DNA of 64,000 nucleotides from Flavobacterium sp. RSP15 (GTDB lineage Bacteria; Bacteroidota; Bacteroidia; Flavobacteriales; Flavobacteriaceae): NCBI RefSeq assembly GCF_003968755.1, contig NZ_RYDL01000006.1, positions 124,001 to 188,000 of the forward strand, read 5' to 3'. Shown piece by piece: positions 1 to 9,151 of this stretch (position 1 is its first letter; each line of letters starts with the position of its first letter). The notes under the pieces were generated by a model. It saw only the letters and a program-made list of their open reading frames with translations, ran no database searches and was not told where the DNA came from. The position numbers and the translations under genes were made by a program.

Positions 1-140
1 AGTCACTTCAATCTGATAGTTCAATTTGTTCAATAATGCTGTACAGCATAACCATCATGCCTCCATTCGTAAAGTTATCTACCGAGACATATAACGGTTT
101 TTCGAATAAGTTTTGCTGATTTTTTGATTTGTATTAGCCA
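1..140 (-). pseudogene. possible IS66 transposase C-terminal remnant
   Basis: Read on the minus strand this stretch gives a short translation containing NLFEKPLYVSVDN and GGMMVMLYSIIEQIELSD before a stop. The pattern loosely resembles the end of IS66 TnpC proteins, where a NYLF motif is followed by a region like AIMYSL. It lies beside a clearer IS66 remnant, which is the main reason to suggest it. No intact ORF is present. Assignment is tentative. Confidence 0.3.
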
Positions 141-285
141 TAGTAATTGTTTTAAAATGCAATACTATGGACGCATAGCGACAAGACATGACATTAAATA
201 AAAATGTTCCAACTATTTACTATAATTGGCAAATAGTATTGATAGTCTAAACTTTTGTTTTTTAATTTACTCTTACAAACTAAAG

Positions 286-665
286 TTATATTGACAACCC
301 AATTCCAATTTTTGGCCCGGAATACATAGTAGAAGAAACGATTTCAATAACTTCTCTGGCTAAGCTTTGCTTTTGACAATATAGCGGTAGGTGGTCTACA
401 ATATTTATTTAAGAGTCCTTCAGATGGAATTCCTTTGTCTATAATTCGTTCTGGAAGCAAGTTAATTACTATTTTCGGTTCATTTAAGTTTTTGGACGCA
501 TACTTGAAACGAATATATTTTTTGATTTTAAAGTGACTTGGGATAAAATCCAAATCATCGGTAGTTTCATTTCCAATCCAAATATTATCAAATAAATCTT
601 AGTTATACACTTTAGCAATAACTACTTTATGGACAACTTTTTCAGATCCTGCATAAAATGGTTGG
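286..665 (-). pseudogene. degenerate IS66-family transposase fragment
   Basis: Minus-strand translation gives WIGNETTDDLDFIPSHF, then KYIRFKYAS, LPERIIDKGIPSEGLLNKY, and after a frame change near position 400, VDHLPLYCQKQSLAREVIEI. This order matches the middle of IS66 TnpC: WIG-E-E-LEY-PG-F, I-R-KYA, LPERPI-KG, GLL, KY-DHLPLYRQ, LAREG. At least one stop upstream and one frameshift break it, so it is dead. Only about 120 of the roughly 500 residues survive. No terminal inverted repeats were recognised. Confidence 0.75.
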
Positions 666-687
666 TAAACAGTACAGTATGGCCCAC

Positions 688-717
688 AAAACTCCTTAAG
701 AAATTAAGGAGTTTTTT
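688..717. terminator. rho-independent terminator hairpin
   Basis: AAAACTCCTTAA and TTAAGGAGTTTT form a perfect stem around a short loop, followed by a T run. On the minus strand it lies about 85 bases beyond the stop of the monooxygenase at 802-2256 and would end that transcript. The stem is symmetric enough to work both ways. Confidence 0.75.
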
Positions 718-801
718 ATGTTTAATCCTTAATTGAACACTTCGTTTAGGATCAATATTAAAATTGTTGCCGCAACAGATCACCAACTCTTTAAGTTATA
801 T

Positions 802-2256
802 CTAATCGTCTTTTTTCTTTAGACTCCGTCCTCTGGGCGAATCTCCCTCTTGAAGCACGATATCAGAATGTAAGAACTCTGCAGCTGCAGCTGAATCACG
901 CACTTTGATCCCACTGCGCTCTAACATTTCCGCTTCAAACTTCATTAACACACTTTCCCTTATTCCAACTTTTCTCCATTGAGATAAAGGACTACATCCC
1001 TTTGAGATTTCCCGAGCCAGCGAAAGTGCATCTAGCAAGGCTTGATTTGCCCCTTGTCCTTTGAAGGGGCTCATTGGGTGAGCCGCATCACCAATCAAAG
1101 TAACACATCCCCATTTCTCCATCATTTCTGACTGGAGCAATTCTCGATCATACACAGGATATCCAGAAATCTGTGCCTCCAGGGTCGCCGCTAAAATCTG
1201 AGGAATGGGATCGTGCCACTGCGTTCTATGACGAGCTTCTTCCTTGAGTGCTTGACGTCCTTGAGCGCTTAATGTCTTAGCCTCTTGTTCTGGCATTGGA
1301 AAACTAAGTTGCCACATCACTGAGTCTGACGTATAAGGCATGATGTAGATCCGCTCATTGCCATTGGCGGTTTGAAATACAGTTGCAGAGTCTAGTAAAT
1401 GGCTTGTACGATCTTCGAGAGCACTTAAAGGACAAATTCCCAATATCACAATACAACCTAGGTATCGTAATGGAGTAATATCCTCCCCAATCAGTAGCGT
1501 CCGTACCGAACTACGAATGCCATCGGCTCCAACCACAAGATCTGCTTTGTAGTTCTTTATTTTCCCGTCTATTTGAAAGCTTAAATCAACACCATCCTTA
1601 CATGCCACAAACGCTACCAACTGATGCCCCCATTGTACTGCATCCTGCCCGCCGAGTTGCTCTAGTAAGGCTAAACGCATCGATTGTCGTGCAATATGTA
1701 CATTGGAACGCTTGGGAGATGTTTTCGTATCTGACTGTATCCATTTTCTGACTCCCCATTCCCCAATCACTTTTCCTTCTGCAGTATGAACCAGATGTCT
1801 TGTTGAAATCACTCCTTCTTTTAAAGAAAAAATACCTAATCCCTCGATCGCTTTACTCCCTTGTTGCAAAGTAAGTCCGTAGCCCTGAGAGCGAGCATCG
1901 AAGTTGCTGTCGCGTTCAAATAGCGTAAAAGGAATCCCGCGGTGCAAACAAGCCACCGCTAGAGCCACTCCTCCTATACCACCACCGATAATAGCAACGT
2001 GTGGGAAGTTTTTTTTATCCGCAACCGGGTGACTATCCGAATGAACCAAACCGAATCCGTAACAGTTCAAACAGGAGTATAAGTGACCCTTGGGATACAC
2101 TGGAGCCGCTCCTTCGTCTTTTGTTTTTTCATATAGATCAAGTGCGTGCTGATAGCGGAGTCGCGCTTTCTTGCTGATCCCACGACTTTTTTTGCCACGT
2201 CCCTGACATTCCGGACAAATAGTCCAGCAAGCTCCTTCATGTTCCTCTTTTTTCAC
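802..2256 (-). CDS. FAD-dependent monooxygenase (TetX/PHBH-like) with N-terminal zinc-finger
   Basis: Flavoprotein hydroxylase of the class A family. Residues 91-96 (GGGIGG, in a beta-alpha-beta fold) bind the FAD ADP moiety, DLVVGADGIRS is the middle motif, and GDAAHPMSPFKGQGAN near residue 389 is the second FAD motif. Unusually, it begins with two DnaJ-type CxxCxGxG motifs (Cys14/17 and Cys62/65), enough for one zinc site, separated by a basic helix-like stretch. The start is GTG at 2256, because an in-frame stop lies just upstream and no ATG precedes the zinc motif. The gene is single, with its own terminator. Three sampled 60-base lines are about 47% GC against about 30% in galE, and an IS66 remnant adjoins, so transfer is likely. 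Substrate is unknown; TetX-like drug oxidation is only one possibility. Confidence 0.85.
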   Translation of the reverse strand: MKKEEHEGACWTICPECQGRGKKSRGISKKARLRYQHALDLYEKTKDEGAAPVYPKGHLYSCLNCYGFGLVHSDSHPVADKKNFPHVAIIGGGIGGVALAVACLHRGIPFTLFERDSNFDARSQGYGLTLQQGSKAIEGLGIFSLKEGVISTRHLVHTAEGKVIGEWGVRKWIQSDTKTSPKRSNVHIARQSMRLALLEQLGGQDAVQWGHQLVAFVACKDGVDLSFQIDGKIKNYKADLVVGADGIRSSVRTLLIGEDITPLRYLGCIVILGICPLSALEDRTSHLLDSATVFQTANGNERIYIMPYTSDSVMWQLSFPMPEQEAKTLSAQGRQALKEEARHRTQWHDPIPQILAATLEAQISGYPVYDRELLQSEMMEKWGCVTLIGDAAHPMSPFKGQGANQALLDALSLAREISKGCSPLSQWRKVGIRESVLMKFEAEMLERSGIKVRDSAAAAEFLHSDIVLQEGDSPRGRSLKKKDD

Positions 2257-2540
2257 TTCCTTTTTATTTCACTTGATGTTGACTCTTCGCTACACGAACA
2301 CGAAGCTAATACTATTGCTGTTGGGCTTTTAAATACAGTCCAGATCCTGACTTTCATATAATTTAACATGAGAAATTTATATTTTTAGTTCTTACCGCTT
2401 GTGGTAGTTTTGCAACTTTAATACAACAGAATAGCAATACAAAACTACTTTTTCCAAATTGAACCAAAAAGGATTTCTCTGAGTCATTTTATTCAAATCC
2501 TAGATGAAATGATTCGCAAACAAATCCGCAGGAACCCCAA
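2257..2540. other. intergenic region without recognised gene
   Basis: Spacer upstream of the monooxygenase and downstream of galE. I see no convincing ORF, RNA gene or conserved repeat. The small plus-strand ORF running out of the monooxygenase gene into this spacer looks like a shadow. Confidence 0.5.
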
Positions 2541-2588
2541 AAATCAAAAACCTTCAAGATCAAATGATTTTGAAGGTTTTTGATTTTT
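2541..2588 (-). terminator. terminator downstream of galE
   Basis: AAATCAAAAACCTTCAA and its complement TTGAAGGTTTTTGATTT form a 17-base-pair stem with a short loop, 24 bases past the galE stop on the minus strand. Confidence 0.8.
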
Positions 2589-2611
2589 GATATGAAGTAG
2601 GCGTGATTTTT

Positions 2612-3625
2612 TCATCTCCTAATCTTCTGTTCCCATTTCCAGGCACTTGCCATAGCTTGCTCCAGCGTGGATTGTGCTTTCCATCCCAAAATAGTATTGG
2701 CTTTATCTGTATTGGCGTAAGCTGAGGTAATGTCTCCTTCTCTGCGACCTACAATTTTATAAGGCAATTTTTTACCACTTACTTTTTCAAAAGTATGAAT
2801 AACCTCTAATACTGAGCTGCCGGTTCCGGTTCCCAGATTAAAGGTTTCTACTTTAGCCGTATTTTTTTTGTTCAATAAGCGCTGTAAAGCGATTACGTGG
2901 GCTTTCGCCAAATCAACTACGTGAATGTAATCGCGTACTGCCGTTCCATCTGGAGTAGGGTAATCATCACCATAAACCGAAAGTTCTTTTCGCAATCCAA
3001 AACCGGTTTGCGTAATAAACGGCACTAAATTCTGAGGAACTCCAATAGGTAATTCTCCGATTTCAGTAGAAGGATGCGCTCCTATTGGATTAAAATAACG
3101 CAATAATATAGCGTTGATATTAGTAACTTTGGCAGTATCAGTAATGATTTCTTCTCCTATTTGTTTCGTGTTCCCATAAGGAGACATGGCGGTTTGAATA
3201 GAAGCATTTTCAGTTATTGGCATGGTTTCGGCCTGACCATAGACAGTACATGACGAGCTAAAAATAAAATTCGCTTCCGGTTTTTGCTGTAGTTCCTGCA
3301 AAACATAAACCAAGGCATTGATGTTGTTTTCATAGTATAACAACGGATTTTCTACACTTTCGCCCACTGCTTTTGAAGCTGCAAAATGGATAACACCTGA
3401 AATATCATAATGTCTTTTGAAAAAATCCTGTACCTTCTCTTTTTCGCGCAAATCTAATTTTTCGAAAGTTGGAACTTTACCCGTAATATTCTGAATTCCG
3501 TCCAAAACACTCAAGGAAGTATTTGATAAATTATCGACAACGACAACCTCAAATCCTTCGTTTTGCAATTCTACTACGGTATGTGATCCTATGAAACCCA
3601 AACCACCTGTAACTACTATTTTCAT
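2612..3625 (-). CDS. galE: UDP-glucose 4-epimerase
   Basis: Interconverts UDP-glucose and UDP-galactose in the Leloir pathway and supplies UDP-galactose for surface polysaccharide. The 337-residue extended SDR protein has the N-terminal NAD motif GGLGFIGSH (residues 7-15), the FSSSCTVYG strand, the catalytic YxxxK within SPYGNTK, and the family's RYFNPIGAHPS and VRDYIHVVDLA segments. Length is normal for GalE. It lies downstream of a DegT-type sugar aminotransferase gene on the same strand, separated by about 80 bases containing two small palindromes. The two may act in surface sugar synthesis. Assignment is secure at family level; a related GalNAc epimerase specificity cannot be excluded. 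Confidence 0.95.
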   Translation of the reverse strand: MKIVVTGGLGFIGSHTVVELQNEGFEVVVVDNLSNTSLSVLDGIQNITGKVPTFEKLDLREKEKVQDFFKRHYDISGVIHFAASKAVGESVENPLLYYENNINALVYVLQELQQKPEANFIFSSSCTVYGQAETMPITENASIQTAMSPYGNTKQIGEEIITDTAKVTNINAILLRYFNPIGAHPSTEIGELPIGVPQNLVPFITQTGFGLRKELSVYGDDYPTPDGTAVRDYIHVVDLAKAHVIALQRLLNKKNTAKVETFNLGTGTGSSVLEVIHTFEKVSGKKLPYKIVGRREGDITSAYANTDKANTILGWKAQSTLEQAMASAWKWEQKIRR

Positions 3626-3639
3626 AATTTATTTTTTGT

Positions 3640-3703
3640 ACAGACGCGATTTATCGTGTCTAATCGTTTATAAAAAAGACGCGATGAATCGCGTCTCTAC
3701 AAC
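3640..3703. repeat. two gacgcgat-type small palindromes
   Basis: The spacer between galE and the aminotransferase gene holds AGACGCGATGAATCGCGTCT (3677-3696), a near-perfect palindrome followed by CTAC, and a decayed copy at 3642-3660. From memory, this kind of repeat occurs many times in flavobacterial genomes, as a REP-like element or the remnant of one. Confidence 0.6.
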
Positions 3704-3707
3704 TATA

Positions 3708-4838
3708 TTATTTTAAATATTGTAAAACCGAATCCGTGATAAATTTAATTTGCTCGTCATCTAATTCGGTGTGCATTGGCAACGAAAGCACTTCCCTGAC
3801 TAGCTGATTGGTTACAGGAAAATCTTCTTCATTGTAACGGGAATCAGCGTAGGCTTTTTGCAAATGCAACGGAATTGGGTAATAAATAGCACAAGGAATT
3901 CCTTTTTCCAATAAATGCTGCATCAAGCCATTTCTGTCAGCATCAATTATTCGTAACGTGTACTGATGAAAAACGTGACAGTCACAAATTGAACAAATAG
4001 TTGGTGCAACTATATTTTTATGTCCTTCAAAAGCAGCAGAATATTTCCTGGCTGCATCTTGTCTGGCTCTTCCATATTCATCTAATAAAGGTAACTTTGC
4101 GTTCAAAACGGCCGCCTGAATACTGTCTAATCGGGAATTTACGCCTACTACATCATGGTGGTATCGCTCATACATTCCGTGATTTACAATTCCGCGAAGT
4201 TTGTGCGCCAAAGCATCATCATTGGTAAAAACAGCTCCGCCGTCTCCGTAACACCCAAGGTTTTTTGAAGGAAAAAACGAAGTTGCTCCTACGTGGCCAA
4301 TCGTTCCCGCTTTCTTTTTAGTGCCATCCGAAAATTTACAATTGGCACCAATCGCTTGCGCATTATCTTCGATAACGTATAAGTTATATTCTTTTGCAAT
4401 CGCCATAATCGCTTCCATATTGGCGGCACGACCAAACAAATGTACCGGTACAATCGCTTTTGTTTTTGGCGTAATCGCTTTTTTGATTCCTTCGATAGAA
4501 ATATTCATATTATATAGATCCACATCGACTAAAACCGGTATCAATTGCAACAAAGCAATTACTTCCACTGTGGCTGCAAAGGTAAAATCGGCAGTGATTA
4601 CCTCATCGCCTGGTTTTAAATCCAGTCCCATCATGGCAATTTGCAACGCATCAGTTCCATTTGCACACGGAATTACGTGTTTTACATCCAGATATTCTTC
4701 TAATGATTTTTGAAATTGATGAACTTGAGGTCCATTAATATAAGTATTAGTATCTAAAACTTCCTGAATAGAAATGTTAACGGTATCTTTTATTTTTTCA
4801 TATTGACTCTTTAAGTCAACCATTTGGATTTTTTTCAT
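3708..4838 (-). CDS. DegT/DnrJ/EryC1/StrS family aminotransferase
   Basis: PLP-dependent aminotransferase that aminates keto-sugar nucleotides for lipopolysaccharide, capsule or glycan synthesis. The 376 residues fit the family length. Visible are the N-terminal VDLKSQYEKIK and INGPQVHQFQ, the cofactor region CANGTDALQIAMMGL, the Asp motif VIEDNAQAIGA, and the Schiff-base lysine in SFFPSKNLGCYGDGGA. The C-terminal LPMHTEL is also typical. It starts with ATG preceded by an AT-rich leader. The neighbours galE and waaA, which is divergent, place it in a cell-surface polysaccharide context. The exact sugar substrate cannot be read from sequence. Confidence 0.9.
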   Translation of the reverse strand: MKKIQMVDLKSQYEKIKDTVNISIQEVLDTNTYINGPQVHQFQKSLEEYLDVKHVIPCANGTDALQIAMMGLDLKPGDEVITADFTFAATVEVIALLQLIPVLVDVDLYNMNISIEGIKKAITPKTKAIVPVHLFGRAANMEAIMAIAKEYNLYVIEDNAQAIGANCKFSDGTKKKAGTIGHVGATSFFPSKNLGCYGDGGAVFTNDDALAHKLRGIVNHGMYERYHHDVVGVNSRLDSIQAAVLNAKLPLLDEYGRARQDAARKYSAAFEGHKNIVAPTICSICDCHVFHQYTLRIIDADRNGLMQHLLEKGIPCAIYYPIPLHLQKAYADSRYNEEDFPVTNQLVREVLSLPMHTELDDEQIKFITDSVLQYLK

Positions 4839-5067
4839 TACAATTTTTGTTTAATGTTCGAAAGAATACCATTTCTTAATACAGTAAATACTTTCTTAAA
4901 ACGAAGAACAAAAATAGCTATTTATGAGTTGAAACCAATACAACCTACATTAAAAAAAGATATCATTCAAATGAACTAAAAATGACATTCCTAACAACCA
5001 AAATTTAAATATTGCTGTGGAAGAAATTAAAATAAAGAAACCGTATTTTAGCCCAAAAATTTTAATC

Positions 5068-6321
5068 ATGCTTTTTCTCTATACTTTAGTGGTTCAATTT
5101 GCTGGTTTTTTATTAAAAATCACAGCACTTTTCAGTCCAAAAATGAAACTTTTTATGGCTGGCAGGAAAGTAGTTTTCCCTATTTTGGAACAAAAAATAA
5201 AACGTACTGACAAAACAATTTGGTTTCATGCCGCTTCTTTGGGTGAATACGAGCAAGGTTTACCCGTGCTCGAAAAGATAAAAGAGCAGTTTCCTTCGCA
5301 CAAAATCGTGCTTACTTTTTTCTCTCCTTCGGGTTATGAAGTCCGTAAAAACAATACAGTTGCTGATGTTACAGTTTATTTGCCTTTGGATACCAAGAAA
5401 AATGCACAACAATTTTTGAATCTCGTTCATCCGGATTTAGTGTTTTTCATCAAATACGAATATTGGCCCAATTATTTATTTGAACTCAAAAAATCAAATA
5501 CTAAAACCTACCTGATTTCTGGAATTCTTAGAAAAAATCAACTGTTTTTCAAGTGGTACGGCGGCTTTTACAGAGAAGCGCTGGATGCCTTTACCTACTT
5601 TTTTGTTCAAAATGAAACTTCCAAAAAATTACTGCAGCAGTTAGGCAAAACAGACGTTGCTGTTTCTGGCGACACCCGATTTGATCGAGTGGCTACAATT
5701 TTAGAAAAAGACAATTCGTTGGATTTTATCTCTGATTTTAAAAACAACACACTCACTATTGTCGTGGGAAGTTCGTGGCCAAAAGATGAAGATTTAATAG
5801 TGAATTTTATAAATTCGAATACTTTCAATGTCAAATTTATTATTGCGCCACATAATATAAAGGAGGAACAAATTCAGAATTTAAAAAACAGCATTGCCAA
5901 AAAAACTGTTTTATTCTCTGAAATGGAGACTGTAGGGACAAGTCGCGACTTGTCCCTACAGGATTTCGATGTTTTTATCATTGACACCATTGGTCTTTTG
6001 ACAAAAATATACAGTTATGCGGATATTGCCTATGTGGGTGGCGGTTTTGGGAATCCCGGCGTTCATAATGTCTTAGAACCGGCAACTTTTGGTGTTCCAA
6101 TCCTTATTGGCCCCAACTATTCGCATTTTGCAGAAGCAATTGCTTTGGTCAATATGGAAGCCTGTGTTGCCGTCAACAACCAAAAAGAATTGGACGAAGC
6201 CCTTGAAAACCTGATTCACAATGATGATATCCGACAGGAGAAAGGTCATATATCCAGCACTTTTGTACAAATGAATAAAGGCGCCACCACCATTATTTTA
6301 AACCATATTTTGAATGATTGA
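5068..6321 (+). CDS. waaA: 3-deoxy-D-manno-octulosonic acid transferase
   Basis: Transfers Kdo from CMP-Kdo to lipid A precursor at the inner membrane. The N-terminus has a membrane anchor (MLFLYTLVVQFAGFLLKI), then WFHAASLGEYEQGLPV with the catalytic Glu and HKIVLTFFSPSGYE, typical of KdtA. The C-terminal half has DTIGLLTKIYSYADIAYVGGGF and HNVLEPATFGVPILIGP, the nucleotide-sugar binding part. I prefer the ATG at 5068, where family members usually begin, over the GTG at 5017, which would add 17 residues. A 32-base perfect palindrome (5930-5961) is built into the coding sequence without breaking the frame. The stop overlaps the next gene by 8 bases. Confidence 0.93.
   Translation: MLFLYTLVVQFAGFLLKITALFSPKMKLFMAGRKVVFPILEQKIKRTDKTIWFHAASLGEYEQGLPVLEKIKEQFPSHKIVLTFFSPSGYEVRKNNTVADVTVYLPLDTKKNAQQFLNLVHPDLVFFIKYEYWPNYLFELKKSNTKTYLISGILRKNQLFFKWYGGFYREALDAFTYFFVQNETSKKLLQQLGKTDVAVSGDTRFDRVATILEKDNSLDFISDFKNNTLTIVVGSSWPKDEDLIVNFINSNTFNVKFIIAPHNIKEEQIQNLKNSIAKKTVLFSEMETVGTSRDLSLQDFDVFIIDTIGLLTKIYSYADIAYVGGGFGNPGVHNVLEPATFGVPILIGPNYSHFAEAIALVNMEACVAVNNQKELDEALENLIHNDDIRQEKGHISSTFVQMNKGATTIILNHILND
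5930..5961. repeat. perfect 32-bp palindrome inside waaA
   Basis: CTGTAGGGACAAGTCG is followed directly by its exact reverse complement. It encodes TVGTSRDLSLQ in frame within WaaA, in a loop region before DTIGLL. Its form (TGTAGGGAC...GTCCCTACA) is that of a dispersed intergenic repeat, here inside a gene. Confidence 0.85.
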
Positions 6322-6760
6322 ATTTAAACCTCTGGTTGCTACTGATATTGAAACCATTGTCTCGTTGATGCAGGAATTTTATGCCATAGATAATTATCCC
6401 ATTTCTGTTGATGTGTCCAAAACTTTATTTCAAGAATTTATTTCCAATGAAAATTTAGGAAAAGCATGGCTCATTATATCCGTCAACGAAATTGTGGGCT
6501 ATCTTATTCTAACCTTTGTTTTTAGTTTTGAACACCAAGGAAGAATTGCTTTTTTAGACGAATTGTATGTCACCGAAAAAGCACGTGGAAAAGGGATTGG
6601 TAACGAAGCCATTGCATTTATTACAACTGAAAGTCGTAAACTATCGTTAAAGTTGATTTATCTGGAAGTGGAACCGCACAATGAAAAAGCACAAAAATTG
6701 TATCTCGCCAGCGGTTTTGAATCGCACAACAGACAATTAATGAAGTACAAAATCATATAA
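6314..6760 (+). CDS. GNAT family N-acetyltransferase
   Basis: A 148-residue single-domain GNAT enzyme that would transfer acetyl from acetyl-CoA to an unknown amine. The acetyl-CoA site is visible as LDELYVTEKARGKGIGNEAIAF (R/Q-x-x-G-x-G/A type loop ARGKGIG), followed by YLEVEPHNEKAQKLYLASGF, the usual C-terminal strand and helix. It overlaps the end of waaA by 8 bases, so the two are probably translationally coupled. Substrate cannot be inferred. Confidence 0.88.
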   Translation: MIEFKPLVATDIETIVSLMQEFYAIDNYPISVDVSKTLFQEFISNENLGKAWLIISVNEIVGYLILTFVFSFEHQGRIAFLDELYVTEKARGKGIGNEAIAFITTESRKLSLKLIYLEVEPHNEKAQKLYLASGFESHNRQLMKYKII

Positions 6761-6783
6761 AATTACACTCTAAATTTAATACT

Positions 6784-8952
6784 ATGAAATTTTTAAAATT
6801 ATTCTTAGTCCTATTTGTCATTCAGATGCAAGCCCAGCAAGGCGGCATGTGGATTCCTTCGTTGCTAAAAGGAATGAATGAAACTGAAATGAAAAATCTG
6901 GGCATGAAAATGTCCGTCAAAGACATTTATGATGTGAATCAATCCAGCATCAAGGATGCTGTACCTCATTTTAACGGTGGCTGTACCGCTGAAGTTATTT
7001 CTCCAAAAGGACTAATCCTGACCAATCATCATTGTGGATTTTCTCAAATTCAATCGCATTCTACGGTTGACCATGATTATCTGACAGATGGTTTTTGGGC
7101 ATACAAAATGGAAGATGAATTACCAAATGAAGGTTTGACAGTCACTTTTATGGTAAAAATTGAGGATGTAACCACATCGATTCTGGAAGGTACTGCTTCC
7201 CTTAGTAGTGAAGCCGAAAAACAAAAGAAAATTCAAGAGAACATTACGGCATTGTCTAATTTGTTGCCAAAGGAAAATTGGCAGGAAAATAAAATTCGTA
7301 CGTTTTACGAAGGCAATCAATACATGCTTTTTGTCACAGAAACCTTTACGGATGTGCGCTTGGTTGGCGCTCCACCTACTGCCATCGGAAAATTTGGTTC
7401 TGACACTGACAACTGGGTTTGGCCACGTCACACTGGTGATTTTTCTTTGTTTAGAATTTATGCCGATAAAAATAATCGTCCGGCTGCATATTCAAAAGAC
7501 AACGTGCCTTACACCCCTAAACACTTCTTACCTATCTCACTGGATGGCGTAGCCGAGGATGATTTTACATTGGTTTTTGGATACCCGGGCAAAACAAACG
7601 AATATTTACCCGCTGTTGCAATTGAGCAAATTATAACCGAACTGAATCCTGCAAAAATCGAAGTCAGAGACAAAGCCCTGAAAATAGCTGATAGTTTTAT
7701 GCGAAAAGACAACGCCATCAAAATTCAGTATGCCTCAAAATATGCAAGTACTGCTAATTATTGGAAAAAATGGATTGGCGAGACACAAGGATTAAAAAAA
7801 TCAAATGCAGTTACTGTAAAAAGAGAATCTGAGAAAACGTTTCAACAAAAAATAACAAAAGCAGGCAAAGAAAAAGAATATGGAACAGTATTGGCTGATT
7901 TTGACAAAAACTACACAGAAATAGCTCCTTATGCGCTCGCAAGAGACTATTTTACGGAAGTAGTTCTGCGCAATACGGAATTACTCAGTATTGGATACAA
8001 GTTATACCAATTAGAACAAGTGTATAAAACCAAAGGAGAACAATCTTTCATAGACCGAAAAAATAATTTAATACCCGGACTGGCTAATTTTTATAAAAAC
8101 TTCAACTCAACTGTAGATGAAAAAGTTTTTGAGCAATTGATTGACTTGTATGCGACAAAATCTCCAAAACAATTTTTACCGCAAAGTTTGATCAACGTTA
8201 ATGAAGGAAATTTGGCCTCGGAAATATATACCAAATCCAAACTTCAAAATTATGCCGGCCTAATAGAATTGCTGTCAGGTGACGCCGGAACTGTTTTAAC
8301 AAATTTAAATAACGACCCAGGATTCCTGTTAGTAAAAGAAATAGCCGATAAATACGCTAAAGAAGTAGCTCCAAAATATGACGAAATCAATGTGAAGATT
8401 TCAGCACTGCAACGTACTTACATGAAAGCGCTGTTAGAATTAAACACGGATAGCAGGATTTTTCCGGATGCCAACAGTACTTTGAGAATAACCTATGGAA
8501 AAATAAAAGGATATGAGCCTAAAGATGCTACTGTATACACTCCAATAACCTATTTAGAGGGTGTTATGGAAAAATACATCCCGGGAGATTATGAATTTGA
8601 TGTTCCTGAAAAACTATTGAACCTCTACAACGCAAAAGATTATGGCCCGTACAACGAAAATGGTAAAATGCCAGTTTGCTTTATTGGCACCAATCATACT
8701 ACCGGAGGCAATTCAGGAAGCCCTGCGATTGATGCTTCCGGAAACTTAGTAGGGCTTAATTTTGACCGGGTCTGGGAAGGAACAATGAGCGACCTCCATT
8801 ACGACCCAAGTATCTGTAGAAATATCATGGTGGACATCCGCTATGTTTTGTTCATTATCGATAAATACGCAGGTGCAAAAAATTTAATCAGCGAATTAAA
8901 ATTAGTTCACCCCAAGAAAACCAACTCATTGAAAAAGAAAAACTTAAAGTAA
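6784..8952 (+). CDS. S46 family serine dipeptidyl-peptidase, DPP11-like
   Basis: Exported protease that removes N-terminal dipeptides from oligopeptides in the periplasm. It has a signal peptide (MKFLKLFLVLFVIQMQAQ), the catalytic His in GLILTNHHCGF (about residue 83), the Asp in DNWVWPRHTGDF and the Ser in TTGGNSGSPAIDA. The segment after the serine reads GLNFDRVWEGTMSD. In this family Arg at that place goes with Asp/Glu specificity (DPP11), while DPP7 has Gly (FDGNWE). I therefore infer cleavage after acidic P1 residues. The 722-residue length is normal. It follows the GNAT gene by 23 bases and may be cotranscribed. Confidence 0.93.
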   Translation: MKFLKLFLVLFVIQMQAQQGGMWIPSLLKGMNETEMKNLGMKMSVKDIYDVNQSSIKDAVPHFNGGCTAEVISPKGLILTNHHCGFSQIQSHSTVDHDYLTDGFWAYKMEDELPNEGLTVTFMVKIEDVTTSILEGTASLSSEAEKQKKIQENITALSNLLPKENWQENKIRTFYEGNQYMLFVTETFTDVRLVGAPPTAIGKFGSDTDNWVWPRHTGDFSLFRIYADKNNRPAAYSKDNVPYTPKHFLPISLDGVAEDDFTLVFGYPGKTNEYLPAVAIEQIITELNPAKIEVRDKALKIADSFMRKDNAIKIQYASKYASTANYWKKWIGETQGLKKSNAVTVKRESEKTFQQKITKAGKEKEYGTVLADFDKNYTEIAPYALARDYFTEVVLRNTELLSIGYKLYQLEQVYKTKGEQSFIDRKNNLIPGLANFYKNFNSTVDEKVFEQLIDLYATKSPKQFLPQSLINVNEGNLASEIYTKSKLQNYAGLIELLSGDAGTVLTNLNNDPGFLLVKEIADKYAKEVAPKYDEINVKISALQRTYMKALLELNTDSRIFPDANSTLRITYGKIKGYEPKDATVYTPITYLEGVMEKYIPGDYEFDVPEKLLNLYNAKDYGPYNENGKMPVCFIGTNHTTGGNSGSPAIDASGNLVGLNFDRVWEGTMSDLHYDPSICRNIMVDIRYVLFIIDKYAGAKNLISELKLVHPKKTNSLKKKNLK

Positions 8953-9106
8953 AAATCGCCAGAAAACTGAGGTGTAGCACCGATATTAAACGTTTCTTAA
9001 ATATTTGCTTTGACTGGCACACTATTTGCTTTTTATTCTGGCGTGGATAAAAAATAATATTTTTTAAAAAAAAAATAAAAAAATATTTTACATATTAAAA
9101 AATTTA

Positions 9107-9114
9107 TATCTTTG
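9107..9114 (+). promoter_or_regulatory. Bacteroidetes -7 promoter element
   Basis: TATCTTTG matches the TAnnTTTG consensus of the Bacteroidetes primary sigma factor, 38 bases upstream of the small lipoprotein start in a very A/T-rich stretch. Confidence 0.7.
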
Positions 9115-9151
9115 CCACGAATTAATAATTAACCTTTTATATTAAATTAAG

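Noticed and set aside
2146-2361. Plus-strand ORF overlapping the monooxygenase start
   Set aside because: It is antisense to a well-supported gene, has no recognisable features and no promoter.
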